DNA of 64,000 bases from Panorpa germanica (GCA_963678705.1 OY783205.1:13826001-13890000), one strand, 5' to 3'; positions 1 to 10,489 are shown, numbered from the stretch's first letter. Translations and numbers: made by a program. The notes: generated from the sequence alone by a model not told the origin.

Positions 1-168
1 GCCAAGACTGGGCGAGCAACAAATGTTAACGCCATGCCAATGTTGGCGACTGAGCATCGGCCGAGCATAGTCACCGAGCGTCGGCCGAGCATAGTCGCCG
101 AACATCGGCCGATGCTTAGTCGCCAAAATTGGCATGGCGTTAACATCCGTTGCTCGCCCAGTCTTGGC
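1..168. repeat. Large GC-rich inverted repeat (foldback)
   Basis: Bases 1-50 are the reverse complement of 119-168 with three mismatches (positions 21, 22 and 42). The pairing continues inward, with 51-68 matching 101-118 imperfectly. The strand could fold into a hairpin of nearly 70 bp. It begins at the window edge, so the left limit is unknown. It is far richer in GC than its surroundings. The same words (atcggccgatgc, ttggccaagc) recur at 2590-2775. It may be the terminal or subterminal structure of a DNA transposon; that is inference. Confidence 0.85.
57..112. repeat. 24-bp tandem repeat, about 2.3 copies
   Basis: Copies at 57-80 and 81-104 both begin tcggccgagcatagtc, and a partial third copy follows to 112. 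It occupies the loop of the large foldback. Confidence 0.8.
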
Positions 169-468
169 CCAAGCATATATTCAGATGTTTGGCCAATGCT
201 CGGGGATCGACCGCCAGTCTTGGCCCATCAATAGACTGCTCTTCATTTTTTATATGGGTGAGACGATGATCCTGAGCATCAGAGTTTGCCTTCTTCTCTT
301 CCACCTTCTCTATCACCCGCATTGGCTAGAAAAGTCCCGATTTTGCATCTAAAACTTTTGCATTGTTCAGAGTCCCCAAATTTTTCTTGGATGATATCTG
401 AAATTAAAAATATTTATTATAAATACATATATTTTAATAAGTTGATAGCATTCATAAATATTACTAAC
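169..468. other. Intergenic; degenerate copies of the GC-rich repeat, then AT-rich DNA
   Basis: The first 65 bases carry further words of the foldback family: cagtcttggccca occurs at both about 160 and 215. The rest is AT-rich with no supported coding sequence. A further downstream exon of the neighbouring minus-strand gene could lie here, because exon 3 ends in a donor-like site at 467-468, but none could be confirmed. Confidence 0.4.
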
Positions 469-1449
469 CTTCTAAACATTTAAAGGTATTTGTCACACTA
501 AAATTCAGTTTACCCACGCCACGTACAAGTCTACCAGTGCCTGAATAGAGTTGTTGTACGGGCGGGGTAAATACTTCAGACAGCGTTTTCCTTATGCAAA
601 CACTTACATCAGTTTCACCATAAGTAATTACTTTGAACAAATCTTTTAATTGATTATTATTGGCAGGAGTTGTTAGTCCAGCATCAAACACTGTAAAACG
701 GTCGAGGTCATTGATAGGAAATATACCGTTATAAACTTACATCGCCGCAGTTAAAGTTTTGTTAGGAACACTGCTATTCGATTGATTTACCTCATTGACC
801 CATTCACCCATTGACCTCACATCACTCAATTCATGATTTATAGCATCATTTGAAAGTTGGACAATATTTTGAGGGCTTGAAGGACCTGCATTGTCCGTGT
901 CGACTTGTAAAGTGACTTCTGCGCGTCCCAAATGCCGCTTTCCTTGTTCTAATGTACCTGAGAATGAATTTTCTATTTTATATAATGTGAGATGATATGG
1001 ATTAAAGCAGATGGTCCTGGAAGACAGTCCCCACAAATGGTTGTAATGAAAGTAAAACAAAAAAGAATAATTCATAATGAAAACTTATTCTCATTTTTTA
1101 ATTAAAATTTTTACGATTAAAAGAAATATTTTAAGTACAGATATAGTTATCAGTTCAGTGATAATTAAAAAAAAAAATTAATTATTTACAACTTACTTGT
1201 GCTGGAGATAATTTCGACTTGACACTTGGTCCATGAGCTTTTTGGTCCAGATAATTTTTCTAGATACTTATCCCGTTTTTTTAAATCTTTCTTCGTGTTT
1301 GGATAATAACAAAAGAGCTTATCATCTTGATAATCTAGCCATGAATATGGAACCAAATCGATTTCATCCTCGCCATAATCTTTTCTAGGTAAAAAACACA
1401 CAACTGCGTATTGAGTTGGCCCATCGTCTTCAGAATGATTTAGGCTCAT
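469..1449 (-). CDS. Candidate split gene, DUF4806-like protein
   Basis: Three exons are proposed on the minus strand: 1449-1197, 957-741 and 690-469. Exon 1 starts at an ATG and encodes a segment of the style YAVVCFLPRKD..IDLVPYSWL..CYYPN, which resembles the N-terminal region of insect DUF4806 proteins (function unknown). The intron 1 donor is GTAAGT (1196-1191) and its acceptor AG is at 959-958. Joining keeps the frame and gives TLEQGKRHLGRAE, the family's usual next motif, which supports the splice. Exon 2 ends at another GTAAGT (740-735). Exon 3 is preceded by TTTTACAG and encodes a DUF4806-like helix region (LKDLFKVI...SVCIRKTLSEVFT). With these sites exon 3 is out of frame by one base, so either the junction differs or the gene is broken. 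GC-rich repeats flank it on both sides. Confidence 0.45.
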
Positions 1450-2589
1450 CTAATATTAAAGAAATTAATTTTAATCAATACAATGAAATTAATAGTAATA
1501 TATGAACATGAATCAATAATTTTTTCATTAGAACAAATGTATCAATAAAATATGTAATAAAAAAATCAATCACGGAAACCGATATTTGAGAAAAAGTTTA
1601 ATAAATCGATGGAAATAAATAAGTAATATATAAATTACACTTAAGACATGCAAAGTTATTGCTTATTCACTCAAAAAAATATTAATGTAAATGTGTCAAA
1701 TACGAAATAATTAATAAATGATAATTATAAAGGAATTAAATTGAAAAAGAATTTTTTAATTCTACAAAATAAGAAATTTCTGCGACATTCACACACAAAA
1801 TTTTCGATAATTAAAAAAAATATATTGAAATATTGCAATTAATTACTTCGAAATTAATTATGATAGAGAAAAATACTTACGTTGTATTCAATTTTAAATT
1901 CAAAATTTTGAGGTTATGTGTTATTGCATGAAATGCGCGCATAAAACGTTTATTTGTTTGAAGAAAACACGAGGGAATTCACGTCTCGATGGCTGGACAC
2001 TGCTCACGTTCACTGCCATACACACACTGACACCGTATCTCAAAATGAGTCTGTATGGTATAAACAGTCGGCCTTATTTGTCATCCAACTGCTGTTATGT
2101 ATATACGCACACCGCTGCATTGTGTTTGCTATACTGCTATACTATCACGTATATACATATACACGTAATACACCAACGCTGCAATTTTTTTTAAATCTAT
2201 AATTAATATATATTATGACACACATACACATAATAAATATATACAGATATACGCGACACAAGTTTTTAATTTTTGTGGTATTTCAACAAACGTTTTTATT
2301 TATAAAAATAAATACGAAAACGAAATTTATTGAAAGTAAATACTAATAATAATTTTTTTACACTTAATATAATATTAATTGTTTTACACTTAAAAATTTG
2401 ATTATATCATTCATGTAGTAAAGACATAGCACATAATTTATTATCATAATCAAATAATACGCATTTATTTTTTATAAGTTCTGCTGATTGTATCTCACTA
2501 GATTCAGACACTGGTAATGAAAACAATAAATTTATTACTTATTGCTAGTGCAAAAAGGTTATGGAACAACTAACGTAATATTTAGTGCG
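1450..2589. other. AT-rich intergenic region, probably the gene's upstream side
   Basis: Very AT-rich. A CA/TA-rich stretch (about 2020-2260, tatacacac-like) looks like a degenerate microsatellite. No supported gene, RNA or transposon end was seen. Promoter elements for the minus-strand gene would be expected here but none is distinctive. Confidence 0.4.
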
Positions 2590-2775
2590 CAGGCGTTCTA
2601 GAAAATTTATCACATCATCGGCCAAGGAATGGCTGATGATCGCATGTCAATATTATAGGCATAGTACGGCGTCGATAGTTTACCAACCCTCGGCCGTTAC
2701 AAAGCACCGATGCTTGGCCAAGCATCAGCAGCCATACCTTGGCCGATCAATGGTTTTTTTTTAGCATCGGCGACT
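2590..2775. repeat. Second GC-rich palindromic repeat block, same family as 1-230
   Basis: Contains catcggcc, ccgatgcttggccaagcatc (a local palindrome), ccttggccgatcaatgg and catcggcgac. These share words and one longer match (cttggcc-atcaat-g at about 219-234) with the block at the window start. The two blocks bracket the DUF4806-like gene. Confidence 0.6.
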
Positions 2776-2784
2776 TCGTATGGG

Positions 2785-2960
2785 TACGCAGGTCAAGTTT
2801 AAACGCCCTCCAAAAAATAGATCTATTAAGAACTTATATAATCAGACACTACACTTTTAGAACTTTGATTAGCCAACTAACATCTTCGCAATTGCGCGAG
2901 ATCGACCAAGCTATTCGTAGTATGGTTAAAAATGCTCTACATTTATTCTGTTTAATTTAT
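2785..2960 (+). pseudogene. R2-type retrotransposon fragment (after RT)
   Basis: Translation gives SLNALQKIDLLRTYI..., then LREIDQAIRSMVKNALHL. This is colinear with the post-RT region of the better R2 copy at 38.77-38.93 kb. It stops where the DELSTGF motif should follow. It is a short fragment without its own ends. Confidence 0.7.
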
Positions 2961-4166
2961 TGTAAAATATTTAATTTATGAACTTTAATTTTATTAAAGA
3001 GAATTTAAAATTATTTTCCGCTAAACCTGTGAATTTAATTCACATCGTGTTATAATTTTACTCAAGCAACAAGTTTAATTTAGTGTACAATTTTAATATC
3101 AATATTTAATAGTTAATGTGACGTCTGCAGCAGTTTACTCACTGAAGTCACAATCTGCAGATTCAAGCATGTTCAAAGTTTGAAGTTCTTCATAACCATA
3201 ATTTATTTCTACGATATAAAACTATGTGAAAATTACCGCTTTCCAGGACTCACCTGATCTCGTCCTCTTTGTATTGTTTGTTGTTTTTTTGTACGTTATA
3301 TTTACCTTAATTGTCTAACGTGTTTTTCATAGGTAAATATATTTTTCTATTGACATTTTTCCTTGTATACGTTTGTAAATACAAGTTTGATTTAATTAAA
3401 TTATTTCTGTTCAATTTTATTTGACTCCTTCTGAGTCAAATTTATTATTTTTATTTTTATTGGTTTGCCATTGCTTTACATCTTAATTTTCGAATTTGGT
3501 TCACCTGCTCAAAAGATTTTCCTGATTTTTTTTTCATTTTTGTCACCCTTTAGTCTCTTGTTTTCATTCAAACCATTTTTTCTTGTATTTACATTTTTTA
3601 AATCGTTTTGTGTCTTGAATAGCCGTAAGACATTGTACTGGGAAAATGGTCAAGCCTCTCCTTGATAGGGTTATTAGGATTAAGACTTGTGTATATCTTC
3701 TGTAGTCAGAAGGTAATAGCGTTATATCCTTCTGATACAACACAAGTTCTTGGACGTTGCTTCGTGTTTGTTTTCACATTTTACTTCTGATTTGTACAAG
3801 TGCCACTATGTGGTGTGTGTCTGTGATTTCTCCTACTGCCTGTTTTAGAAATTATTGCGATTTTTTTTTTTTGGAAACCCAATTGCGTTTTGAAAATTGT
3901 TTATTTCCCGCTACTGTTTGGCATATTATTCTTATCTTGAAGTAGGTTGTTTAATTTACGCTTGAATTTCGTACTTCGAAACATGTTGTTAGTGACTTCT
4001 GTCTTGAGCCACTGTAATTAAGTTTATGGTTGGTTTGCAAATATTTCCCGACTGAAACGTATTTTCCTTAGCTGTTGCTATGTCCTACCTTTTTCGTTAT
4101 TCTTCCCTTTTGGGATTAAATTGTAAATTAATTATATTAAAATAACAACATATTTTTAATTCTATT
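2961..4166. other. No gene seen
   Basis: AT- and T-rich DNA. The open frames here are T-rich, low-complexity and match nothing I recognise. There is a small imperfect inverted repeat around 3695-3740 (cttctgtagtcagaagg). No function is assigned. Confidence 0.35.
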
Positions 4167-4781
4167 CTAGAGAATTAATAGAGAAAAGTCTAAATGCGCC
4201 TTTTTATGTTCCTTTAAATACCTTGAACTGGAAAACGTTTTGTGTCAAACGTCACACGAAAACGGACGCTCCCCAGTATGATTTCGTTGGTGAATAACTA
4301 AATTGCATCTACTAGTGTAGGATTTGTCACATCCATTACAGGAATATAACTTCCTGTCAGAGTGAACACGCAAATGTTTTATTATTTCCGGTGCCTTATC
4401 AAACCCCATGTTACAAACATCACAGATGAAATTCTTCTGATTGGAAATTAATTCTTCTATTCTTGATTGTCCACTGCCTTGTGGTCCCGGTTCTTTTGCC
4501 CTTCTGGTTCCTCGGCAGTTCGACGCGGCCTCCAGGTGCTCCTGCAATTTACAGGAATCTTGAAACACGCCTCAGCAACATTTACACAGGACAACAGGTG
4601 AACTGAAGTCAGGTTCATATTTAATATAAACCTCTGGCCAATCTGCTTCTCTATCGGAACTGACGTCGACTTCTTCTTTGACTTGTGGTTCGAATTGAAC
4701 AATGCATTCCTCTTCTGGTTCTACTTTCATGTTTTCTATTTCCAGTGTTTCATTTAACTCTGACTTTATTTGCTGTGCCAT
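4167..4781 (-). pseudogene. C2H2 zinc-finger gene with two in-frame TGA codons
   Basis: One reading frame runs without a shift from ATG at 4781 to TAG at 4169-4167 (about 204 codons), broken only by TGA at 4574-4572 and TGA at 4247-4245. The N-terminus is acidic with two VKEE/VEPEEE-like motifs, as in many insect zinc-finger proteins. Then come a degenerate finger at the first TGA (CKCC-stop-GVFQDSCKLQEHL), two good fingers (CDVCNMGF...HLRVH and CNGCDKSY...HQRNH with a TGERPF linker), and a third finger in which the second cysteine is the TGA (CDV-stop-HKTF...LKEHKKAH). It would be a nuclear DNA-binding protein. The uninterrupted frame suggests a young pseudogene; stop-codon recoding is the unlikely alternative. 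Confidence 0.75.
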
Positions 4782-5269
4782 TTTATGCAGAAACTAACAA
4801 TTTACTTTAATTTAGTAACACTAAGATCTAATTAAGCCTGCCCTAATTCACTCCTGAACAGTATTGTCTATTTTCCTCTTCATTATGTTTATGTGAAACA
4901 GGCACAAGGCTTCTTCATTTAATTTCAGATAGAAATTTAATTAAAAAACATACAAGGAGACCCTTTGAAATAAACAACTTCTATATAACTGTGCTAAATT
5001 GTTTGTCACAAACAACAAAGACTAATGACCAATCACCAAATACGTCATAAATTAAATTTAAAATAGTAAAGTACTTCATCAGTTTATTGATTTCAAAAGA
5101 AGTTTAATAAGCAATGGACATGTTTCAGAAAAGATTGGAAGTGTTTTACAAGCAACATACATGTTGCAGAATATTAAATTAATTAAAAAGACTGAGTGAA
5201 CAACATAACCTAGAAACCAAATTAGTAAATGTAATCTTTAATAAATAAAATGTTAATCGGAATTCTTAA
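4782..5269. other. No gene seen; upstream side of the zinc-finger frame
   Basis: AT-rich spacer between the zinc-finger frame and the R2 fragment. No promoter, repeat or transposon terminus could be supported. Confidence 0.35.
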
Positions 5270-6478
5270 TAATTTTAGAATAGGCGCAATTATTATTGGC
5301 CGCCAGTTAAGTTTCTGGTTTTGTGTCGAAACCTTTCTTTGGTATAAGAATCGTGCGGTTTTCTAACCACGATGGAGGATACAAACGCAGTAGAATGAGG
5401 GCATTGAAATGTTTGGCGAGATCTAGTTTCAGCCCATGCACTTTTGTAAGGTGTTCCTTTTTTAGCCCGTCGGGACGTGGCGCTGAATTTTTCTTTAACA
5501 AAGAAATAAGGAATTTTAGTCCTTCTGGGTCTATAGGCGTTATATCGCCTAAGTTAATATTGTTCTTCTTGATAAAGCGGTATGTGGTGGAACTATGAGT
5601 GCCCCATAGGTTCTTATATAATTCCCTGACTTTTTCAGGGTTCAAGCAGCGTGAGTTTGTTTCTGCGGGAGTTTCATTCCCAATAATAATGAATTCTGCC
5701 AATTTACTAGGATTTTTATGGAACATATGTTGTTGCCCTGCGAACATAGACTTCCTTGCGGCTGTATGCAGGGTATTCCTGCTTTTTACGACCTGTTTGT
5801 CTTTTTCTTTTCTTGGCTTTTTCTGCACATTCGAGTCGTATGCAGCAAGCAACAGTTTCTGCAATTTTTGTGAAATTATGTTTATTGAATCCTGCAACTC
5901 TATTCGAATTGCACCAGTCACTACTAAATCGTTTATGAACAAGTTAATTGATAACAGGTCATCAAACGCATCGGGTGGGAGTTCCTATCTCTGCCATAAA
6001 GCTTCGATAGTCGCTACCCACTCGATTTTATCTGGTATTAATTCATACATGCCGCCTTGTAAATGTTTTGGCGATTCATTATTCGGTGAGGTGTTTTGAA
6101 TGTTAATGTTTGTAAAATAATCCACCAGCTGTTCGACACTGCTTGTCGGAGTAGATGTTAGCGCTTGAGGTCTACTGCTACTAGCCATCGGTGGTGAATA
6201 GGCGTCGGAGATATCTCTATTTAATACATTTTGTAGATAAATGCTCACATTTATGGGATCGCCTTTCTCCTGTATCCTCTGAGCGATAATTAACCTACTT
6301 TTCTTGGATATCTGCTTAGCAGTCGGTTCATGGTTCCTGCAACGTTCTAAATTCTTCGTCTGACCATTTTGAAGGTTTGTTTGAGTGTTCGGCTGCAGGA
6401 GCTGTTGTACCTGCTAGCCTCTGCACATTTATTAACAAGGGATGTGCCTGCTTGACGTGTTGACAGCGTCAAGGTGAA
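5270..6478 (-). pseudogene. R2-type retrotransposon copy B, N-terminal half
   Basis: Reading from 6478 down: the tail of zinc finger 2 (QHVKQAH), a Myb-like segment with KWSDEEF, a serine/threonine-rich linker, the TIEALWQR motif at 5985-6248, then the RT amino-terminal extension and RT start at 5307-5942 (NPSKLAEFII, ELYKNLWGT, KNSAPRPDGLKKEHL, NRTILIPKKG). After ETN there is a one-base shift, and WRPIIIA continues for about 30 bp before similarity ends near 5270. Several stops and shifts break the Myb region (about 6250-6350). The copy lacks both its 5' part and everything after RT motif 1, so it cannot be active. It abuts a Gypsy integrase fragment at 6.48 kb. Confidence 0.8.
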
Positions 6479-6483
6479 CAGCC

Positions 6484-6940
6484 TGCTACAAATATGTATT
6501 TACTCTAGTGGACACCCATTCCAAGAGGGTAAAGTTGATTCCCGTAGCTAATGTATCAGCATCACTGACGGTCAAAAAACTAGCTAACGAAGTTTGGTCT
6601 CGATACGGTTCTCCGAAAGAAATGACTTCGGACAACAGTTACTTATTCAATTCAAACCACTTCGAAACGATGTGTCTCGACTGTGGTATTAAGCACATTC
6701 TAACAAGCACGTACTCTTCAGCCAGCAAGTCCGTCTTTACTCCGCCAGAGAGAGTAAATTGAAACATTAAAGCAGCATTATTGATTTACATAAATCAAAC
6801 TGCTTTAACGTACAACAAATGGGGATTAGTTCATCTCATCCATAGCTTTCGCCTTTAACAATGCATTCTCCGAAGCAACTGGAGAAACACCCGCAAAACT
6901 TTTCCTAGGTAGAGAGTCTCTCTTTATAACATACAAAATA
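6484..6940 (+). pseudogene. Gypsy-type integrase core fragment
   Basis: YVFTLVDTHSKRVKL begins an rve (DDE) integrase core, and TSDNSYLF carries the second catalytic aspartate. Similarity continues past a shift near 6750 (SVFTPPERVN, then KAALLIYINQ, WGLVHLI, and a region resembling FNNAF..ATGETP...LGRES). Stops and shifts show it is dead. No LTR, RT or protease is attached. It is a different lineage from the Gypsy element at 10.5-16.9 kb, whose integrase reads differently. Confidence 0.75.
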
Positions 6941-7314
6941 CTATACGTCTTAATACTAAAAGGAAATGCTTATTCTAAGTTTCTTAATACAATAGGTCCA
7001 CTTATTGTAACAATTTTTTAAACAAATTGAAAATTTGTTAATTTCTTCTTAGCGAGATTTGAACCTAGGAACATAAGAGGCATCTACATATTTTAACATA
7101 AATCGTGGAATGTGAGACAAAAATTGCTTACAAATTCATGAGTTCGTCATATTTATTAAACACAAGCCATAAAGTAAAACTCCAGCGAATACAAACAGTT
7201 TAGATCACATACAGAACACACCTAGACAGTTTTATTTAAATTAGTTTTTTTTATTTCGCTTTAAGGAACCAACTTATGCGTAAGATTTATGACATAAATT
7301 ACAAAAATATTATT
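6941..7314. other. No gene seen
   Basis: AT-rich. A tRNA B-box-like word on the minus strand (ggttcaaatctcg, about 7050-7062) was noted, but no A box or poly(A) tail supports a SINE. Confidence 0.3.
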
Positions 7315-7527
7315 TTAAAGATAATGTGTGTTCTTATGTCGTTTCAAATGTGATGAAGAGCTAAACGTTGTATTACATTCGTCACAGGAAAATGGTTTTG
7401 AAGCTAAATGTGTGTTTTTATGTACTTTTAAATGTGATGAACGACTAAACGTTTTATTACATTCTTTGCAAGAAAATGGTTTTGAAGCTAAATGTGTGTT
7501 TTTATGTTGTTTCAAAACAGATTCCAT
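7315..7527 (-). CDS. Partial C2H2 zinc-finger coding block
   Basis: Encodes half a finger (ESVLKQHKNTH) and two complete C2H2 fingers, CKECNKTFSRSSHLKVHKNTH and the similar CDECNTTF...LKRHKNTH. They are joined by the linker HLASKPFSC in place of the usual TGEKPF. At DNA level this is an 84-bp tandem repeat. The frame ends HYL-stop after the last finger, a natural-looking C-terminus. Upstream of the first ATG there is an in-frame stop and the first finger lacks its cysteines. It is therefore a 3' exon or a truncated relic of a KTFSSS-LK-HK type zinc-finger gene like the one at 4.2-4.8 kb. Confidence 0.55.
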   Translation of the reverse strand: MESVLKQHKNTHLASKPFSCKECNKTFSRSSHLKVHKNTHLASKPFSCDECNTTFSSSSHLKRHKNTHYL

Positions 7528-7904
7528 TTATATTATTATTTTCTTATAAATGGAGTAGGCACAAATATCTACCCCTATTTTACCGCAAAACTATTTTTTC
7601 TATATAAATATCATACATATTATTTAAATAATATTAATAGTTATTTCCCCGCTTCGAAAGGATTCTGATTTTAAATAATATAAAAAAACAAAACTTTTCA
7701 CAAAACAAGGGAACTAACTAAACACACATATATCAAACAAATAAGAAAATATAATTGTACAAAAAATTAAATCATAACATTACATAAACAAAGAGTTAAA
7801 AAAAGAATCGTGAACTTATTCAACCCCTCCGAGAGACATGCCGAAGTGTTAAAAAATTTATAGTTTACTTTGAGTTGTAATTATCGTACAAAAAAAAATT
7901 ATCA
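7528..7904. other. No gene seen
   Basis: AT-rich spacer with A-runs; no supported feature. Confidence 0.3.
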
Positions 7905-8655
7905 TAATCGGAGCTGTTTCTGAAGACTTCGAAGACGAAATCGAATGACAAATATGGAAGGTTCCATCCCATGCGCCAGCAGGTCTTCTATCAATCAACC
8001 AGATGATTGATGAACTTATGGAGACCGATGCTACGCGCTGAATTACAAATTTTAGTAAACACCATTGCATACAAATTACAAGACCTATAGTGCTTCCAGC
8101 AGGAAACAGTAAAGTGTAAGCAGAAGCTTAAAGAAAGAAGATGTAGATACGTAACAATAGGAACAAACTGCGTGCAGTTGCGAGAAGATATTAGTTTAGT
8201 AGACAACAGGATCTATTTCACACTAATCCTCAGAAACTCACAGATTATATTATTTCTGGCGAAGAATCTAACACACAAGTTAAGCCGGGAGACTTGAAAA
8301 AAGACAAAGTCAGGGAACTGTACACGAACCTGCGGGGCACACCGAATTCCGCCACCTACCACTTTACAAAAAAGAATAGTTTAAGTTTAGGTGACCTTAC
8401 ACTTATAGACCCGGAGTGTGTCCGTTATATAATTTGTTTGTTAAAGAAGAACTCGACACCCAGCCCAGAAGGGCTTATAAAAGTGCATATCATACAAGTG
8501 GTAGGTTTGGAGTCCAGTGCTAGCAAAATATTTCAATGCCCTCATTTTACTACGGGTATATCCAAGCTCATAAAAGGGGAACCACTCCATCCTTATCCCA
8601 AAACAAGGTTCTGACCTAACCAAGAAACTAACTGGACGCCTATCACAATGGGTTT
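7905..8655 (+). pseudogene. R2-type copy C, first part
   Basis: Broken frames give INQMIDELMETDATR, then HTNPQKLTDYIISGEE and, from 8294, KDKVRELYTNLRGTPNSATYHFTKKN...DLTLIDPE. This continues to the start of the RT (LLKKNSTPSPEGL; ETNWTPITM after a shift). These are colinear with the amino-terminal extension and RT motif 1 of the 36-40 kb copy. Similarity stops near 8655, where a reversed LTR begins, and resumes at 9421. The C copy therefore appears to have been split by an LTR-element insertion. Confidence 0.75.
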
Positions 8656-9420
8656 GTGTCCAATGTCTTAATTTCTATAAAAGTGTATTATATATTGATA
8701 AAGTGGGTTACTAGAGCCTCAAATGTTCAAGTATTTTTTAATAACTCCTTATATGTTAGGAGATATTAACAATTAAAAAAGTCATTTTGTCTCTTTAATT
8801 ATTAAAGGGTGTTGTGGATTGTCGCTGGGAACTCCACACTGACACCAGTTTGTTGTGGAAAACGAAAAAGAACCCCACACCTGACCCATTTGTCGTGGAT
8901 GTGTGAGAATACCTTCAGCCTATTACGTCCTTTCAGGTCGCTAGCTTCTGAATGTAGATTACCCCGTAGACGACATCCATATAAGAATTTGATCCTTTAT
9001 TTTATTTTAATAGTTTTCTTGTCCGATTAGTGATGGAAAAATTGAGACCTCTTCGACCGGCTAAAGTGTGCCTTTCTTCCAACATACCTCGTTGAAGAAT
9101 TAATATCTTTTTATTTTATTAATTAAACACTTTTAATTAATTAGTTTTATTTAGACATCTAGATTCGTGGTTACATTAGTATATCACTTAATTTAATAGG
9201 ATGTTAAATACTAAACTTAATATAACAATACTTGCAAAATGTTTAATTAACAGAAAAACGTGTATTTTGTTTTATATTACATGGAGACCTTTTTATATAA
9301 CGTGTTAGCAGTTTAACGTCAAGCTAGGAACTCTGGTGCTCGTTTTGTGTCCACAAGTCATGTGTACGAGTAGTGTTGCCTGCCCATGACTAAAAAGAAC
9401 ATGGAATGTGGTTCACAAAA
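8656..9420 (-). mobile_element. Reversed LTR plus leader of a Gypsy-type element
   Basis: The reverse complement of about 8851-9355 matches the LTR-like region at 10726-11217, for example in the shared words aatctacattcagaagctagc, ttcttcaacgaggtatgttgg and gtctaaataaaact. The minus strand then shows a primer-binding-like TGGTGTCAGTGTGG (8847-8834), and a second, related PBS-like segment nearby, as if this part were duplicated. It interrupts R2 copy C. No gag or pol remains, so it is a solo LTR with a little leader. The ends are approximate and no target duplication was found. Confidence 0.65.
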
Positions 9421-10057
9421 CCAGCGCCAAGGTTTAAAGCACCCAAAATGGATGCCTCAATAACATTACCATTTTCGAAGAAGTCATAAGAGAGTTGCTA
9501 AGCTGTCTGGCGGCGTAGTGATATCAGTATTAGATATTGCGAAAGCTTTTGACAGTGCACTCCATGATGGAATTTGTAAGAGTTTAAAAAGTCAAGGCGT
9601 ACCAAACATCATAATTGCATCCATCAATAACATGTACAAGGGGACATTTACCAATATTAATCTGAAAAGTAAGATAAGCGAATTGAAGTATTGTTCAGGT
9701 AGACTTGCAAGAGCTAAACTCAGTGCTTTACAAAAACTCGAAATGTTCAAGATGCATATATCGAGTCACTTCACTTTCCGTATGATTATTTGCCCGCTGT
9801 CAACTGTACGCTTGCGAGAAATAGATTTATATCTGAGAGGCCTAATAAAAAGGGCTCTACATCTACCAGATGAGACATCTACTGGATTCATGTATACCCG
9901 AGTGAGGTATGTGTTCTTAGGCTTACCTAGAGTGGAGCTATTAAACAAATATACAGTGCACATATGAGGTGATCCATGCGGTAGCTTCTGGTAATAGATT
10001 CCAATGTAAAGCTGCTAAGTTAGCGTGCAAATGTAACGTAAATTGGCCGTTGTGATA
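9421..10057 (+). pseudogene. R2-type copy C, second part (internally deleted)
   Basis: Resumes at the NGCLNNITIFEEVIRE motif, then VISVLDIAKAFDSALHDGI...INNMYKGTFTNI (RT motif A region). A jump follows: the segment holding VKQGDPLSPLLFN and the catalytic FADD box is missing. The frame runs straight into LSALQKLEMFKMHISSHFTF, LREIDLYLRGLIKRALHLPDE and STGFMYTRV. Further decayed similarity continues to about 10057 (NRFQCKAAKLACKCNVNWP). It has no functional RT active site. Confidence 0.75.
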
Positions 10058-10489
10058 GGCCGTTACGATATTTATGAAGTACTGCAACTAATGCAACTGC
10101 ACACTAACGAATGTTTATTCATCTGCGTAAATCTTTAAGTGGTGTTTCTATACTGACATGGCTAACTATTCCAGGCACTGTTCTAATGAAAAAGGTAGTG
10201 CGAAACAGCAAATATGATCCATTGGTAGAAAAAGTGGAATTAATCGAAGCTAATTCAAAGTATGCTCATGTTAAATAGGCAATTGGAAGAGAAAGCACAA
10301 TATCAGGTCTGTGACAACAGCTGTAATAAGAGCTACAAAACCTATAAAGGTTTAATCCAACATTTTTCACACTGTAAGGGGCGAATTGTGGTACCCTTAC
10401 GTGCTTTGAAGTGTGATAATTGTGTCATGTCATTTGATACAAAGCGCGGCTTGAGCCAGCACTACAAACATGCTGTTGTAAGTACGTAC
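10058..10489 (+). pseudogene. R2-type copy D, N-terminal zinc-finger part
   Basis: From 10262 the frame gives CDNSCNKSYKTYKGLIQHFSHC, then LKCDNCVMSFDTKRGLSQHYKHA. These correspond to fingers 2 and 3 of the R2 copy at 36.6-36.8 kb. Here both cysteines of the last finger are present. The bases 10058-10200 upstream are not recognisable. Similarity ends at about 10489, just before the Gypsy-type element. The matching downstream part of the R2 ORF appears at 16876, so copy D seems to be split by that element, with about 130 codons missing between. Confidence 0.7.

Noticed and set aside
3465-3945. Two T-rich open frames of 60-66 codons
   Set aside because: Low-complexity hydrophobic translations from T-rich DNA, with no family similarity or conserved motif.
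5323-6099. Plus-strand frames of 91 and 166 codons
   Set aside because: Antisense shadows of the R2 copy B frame, which carries the recognisable motifs.
7045-7070. B-box-like word suggesting a tRNA-derived SINE on the minus strand
   Set aside because: No A box at the expected distance, no tail and no target duplication.
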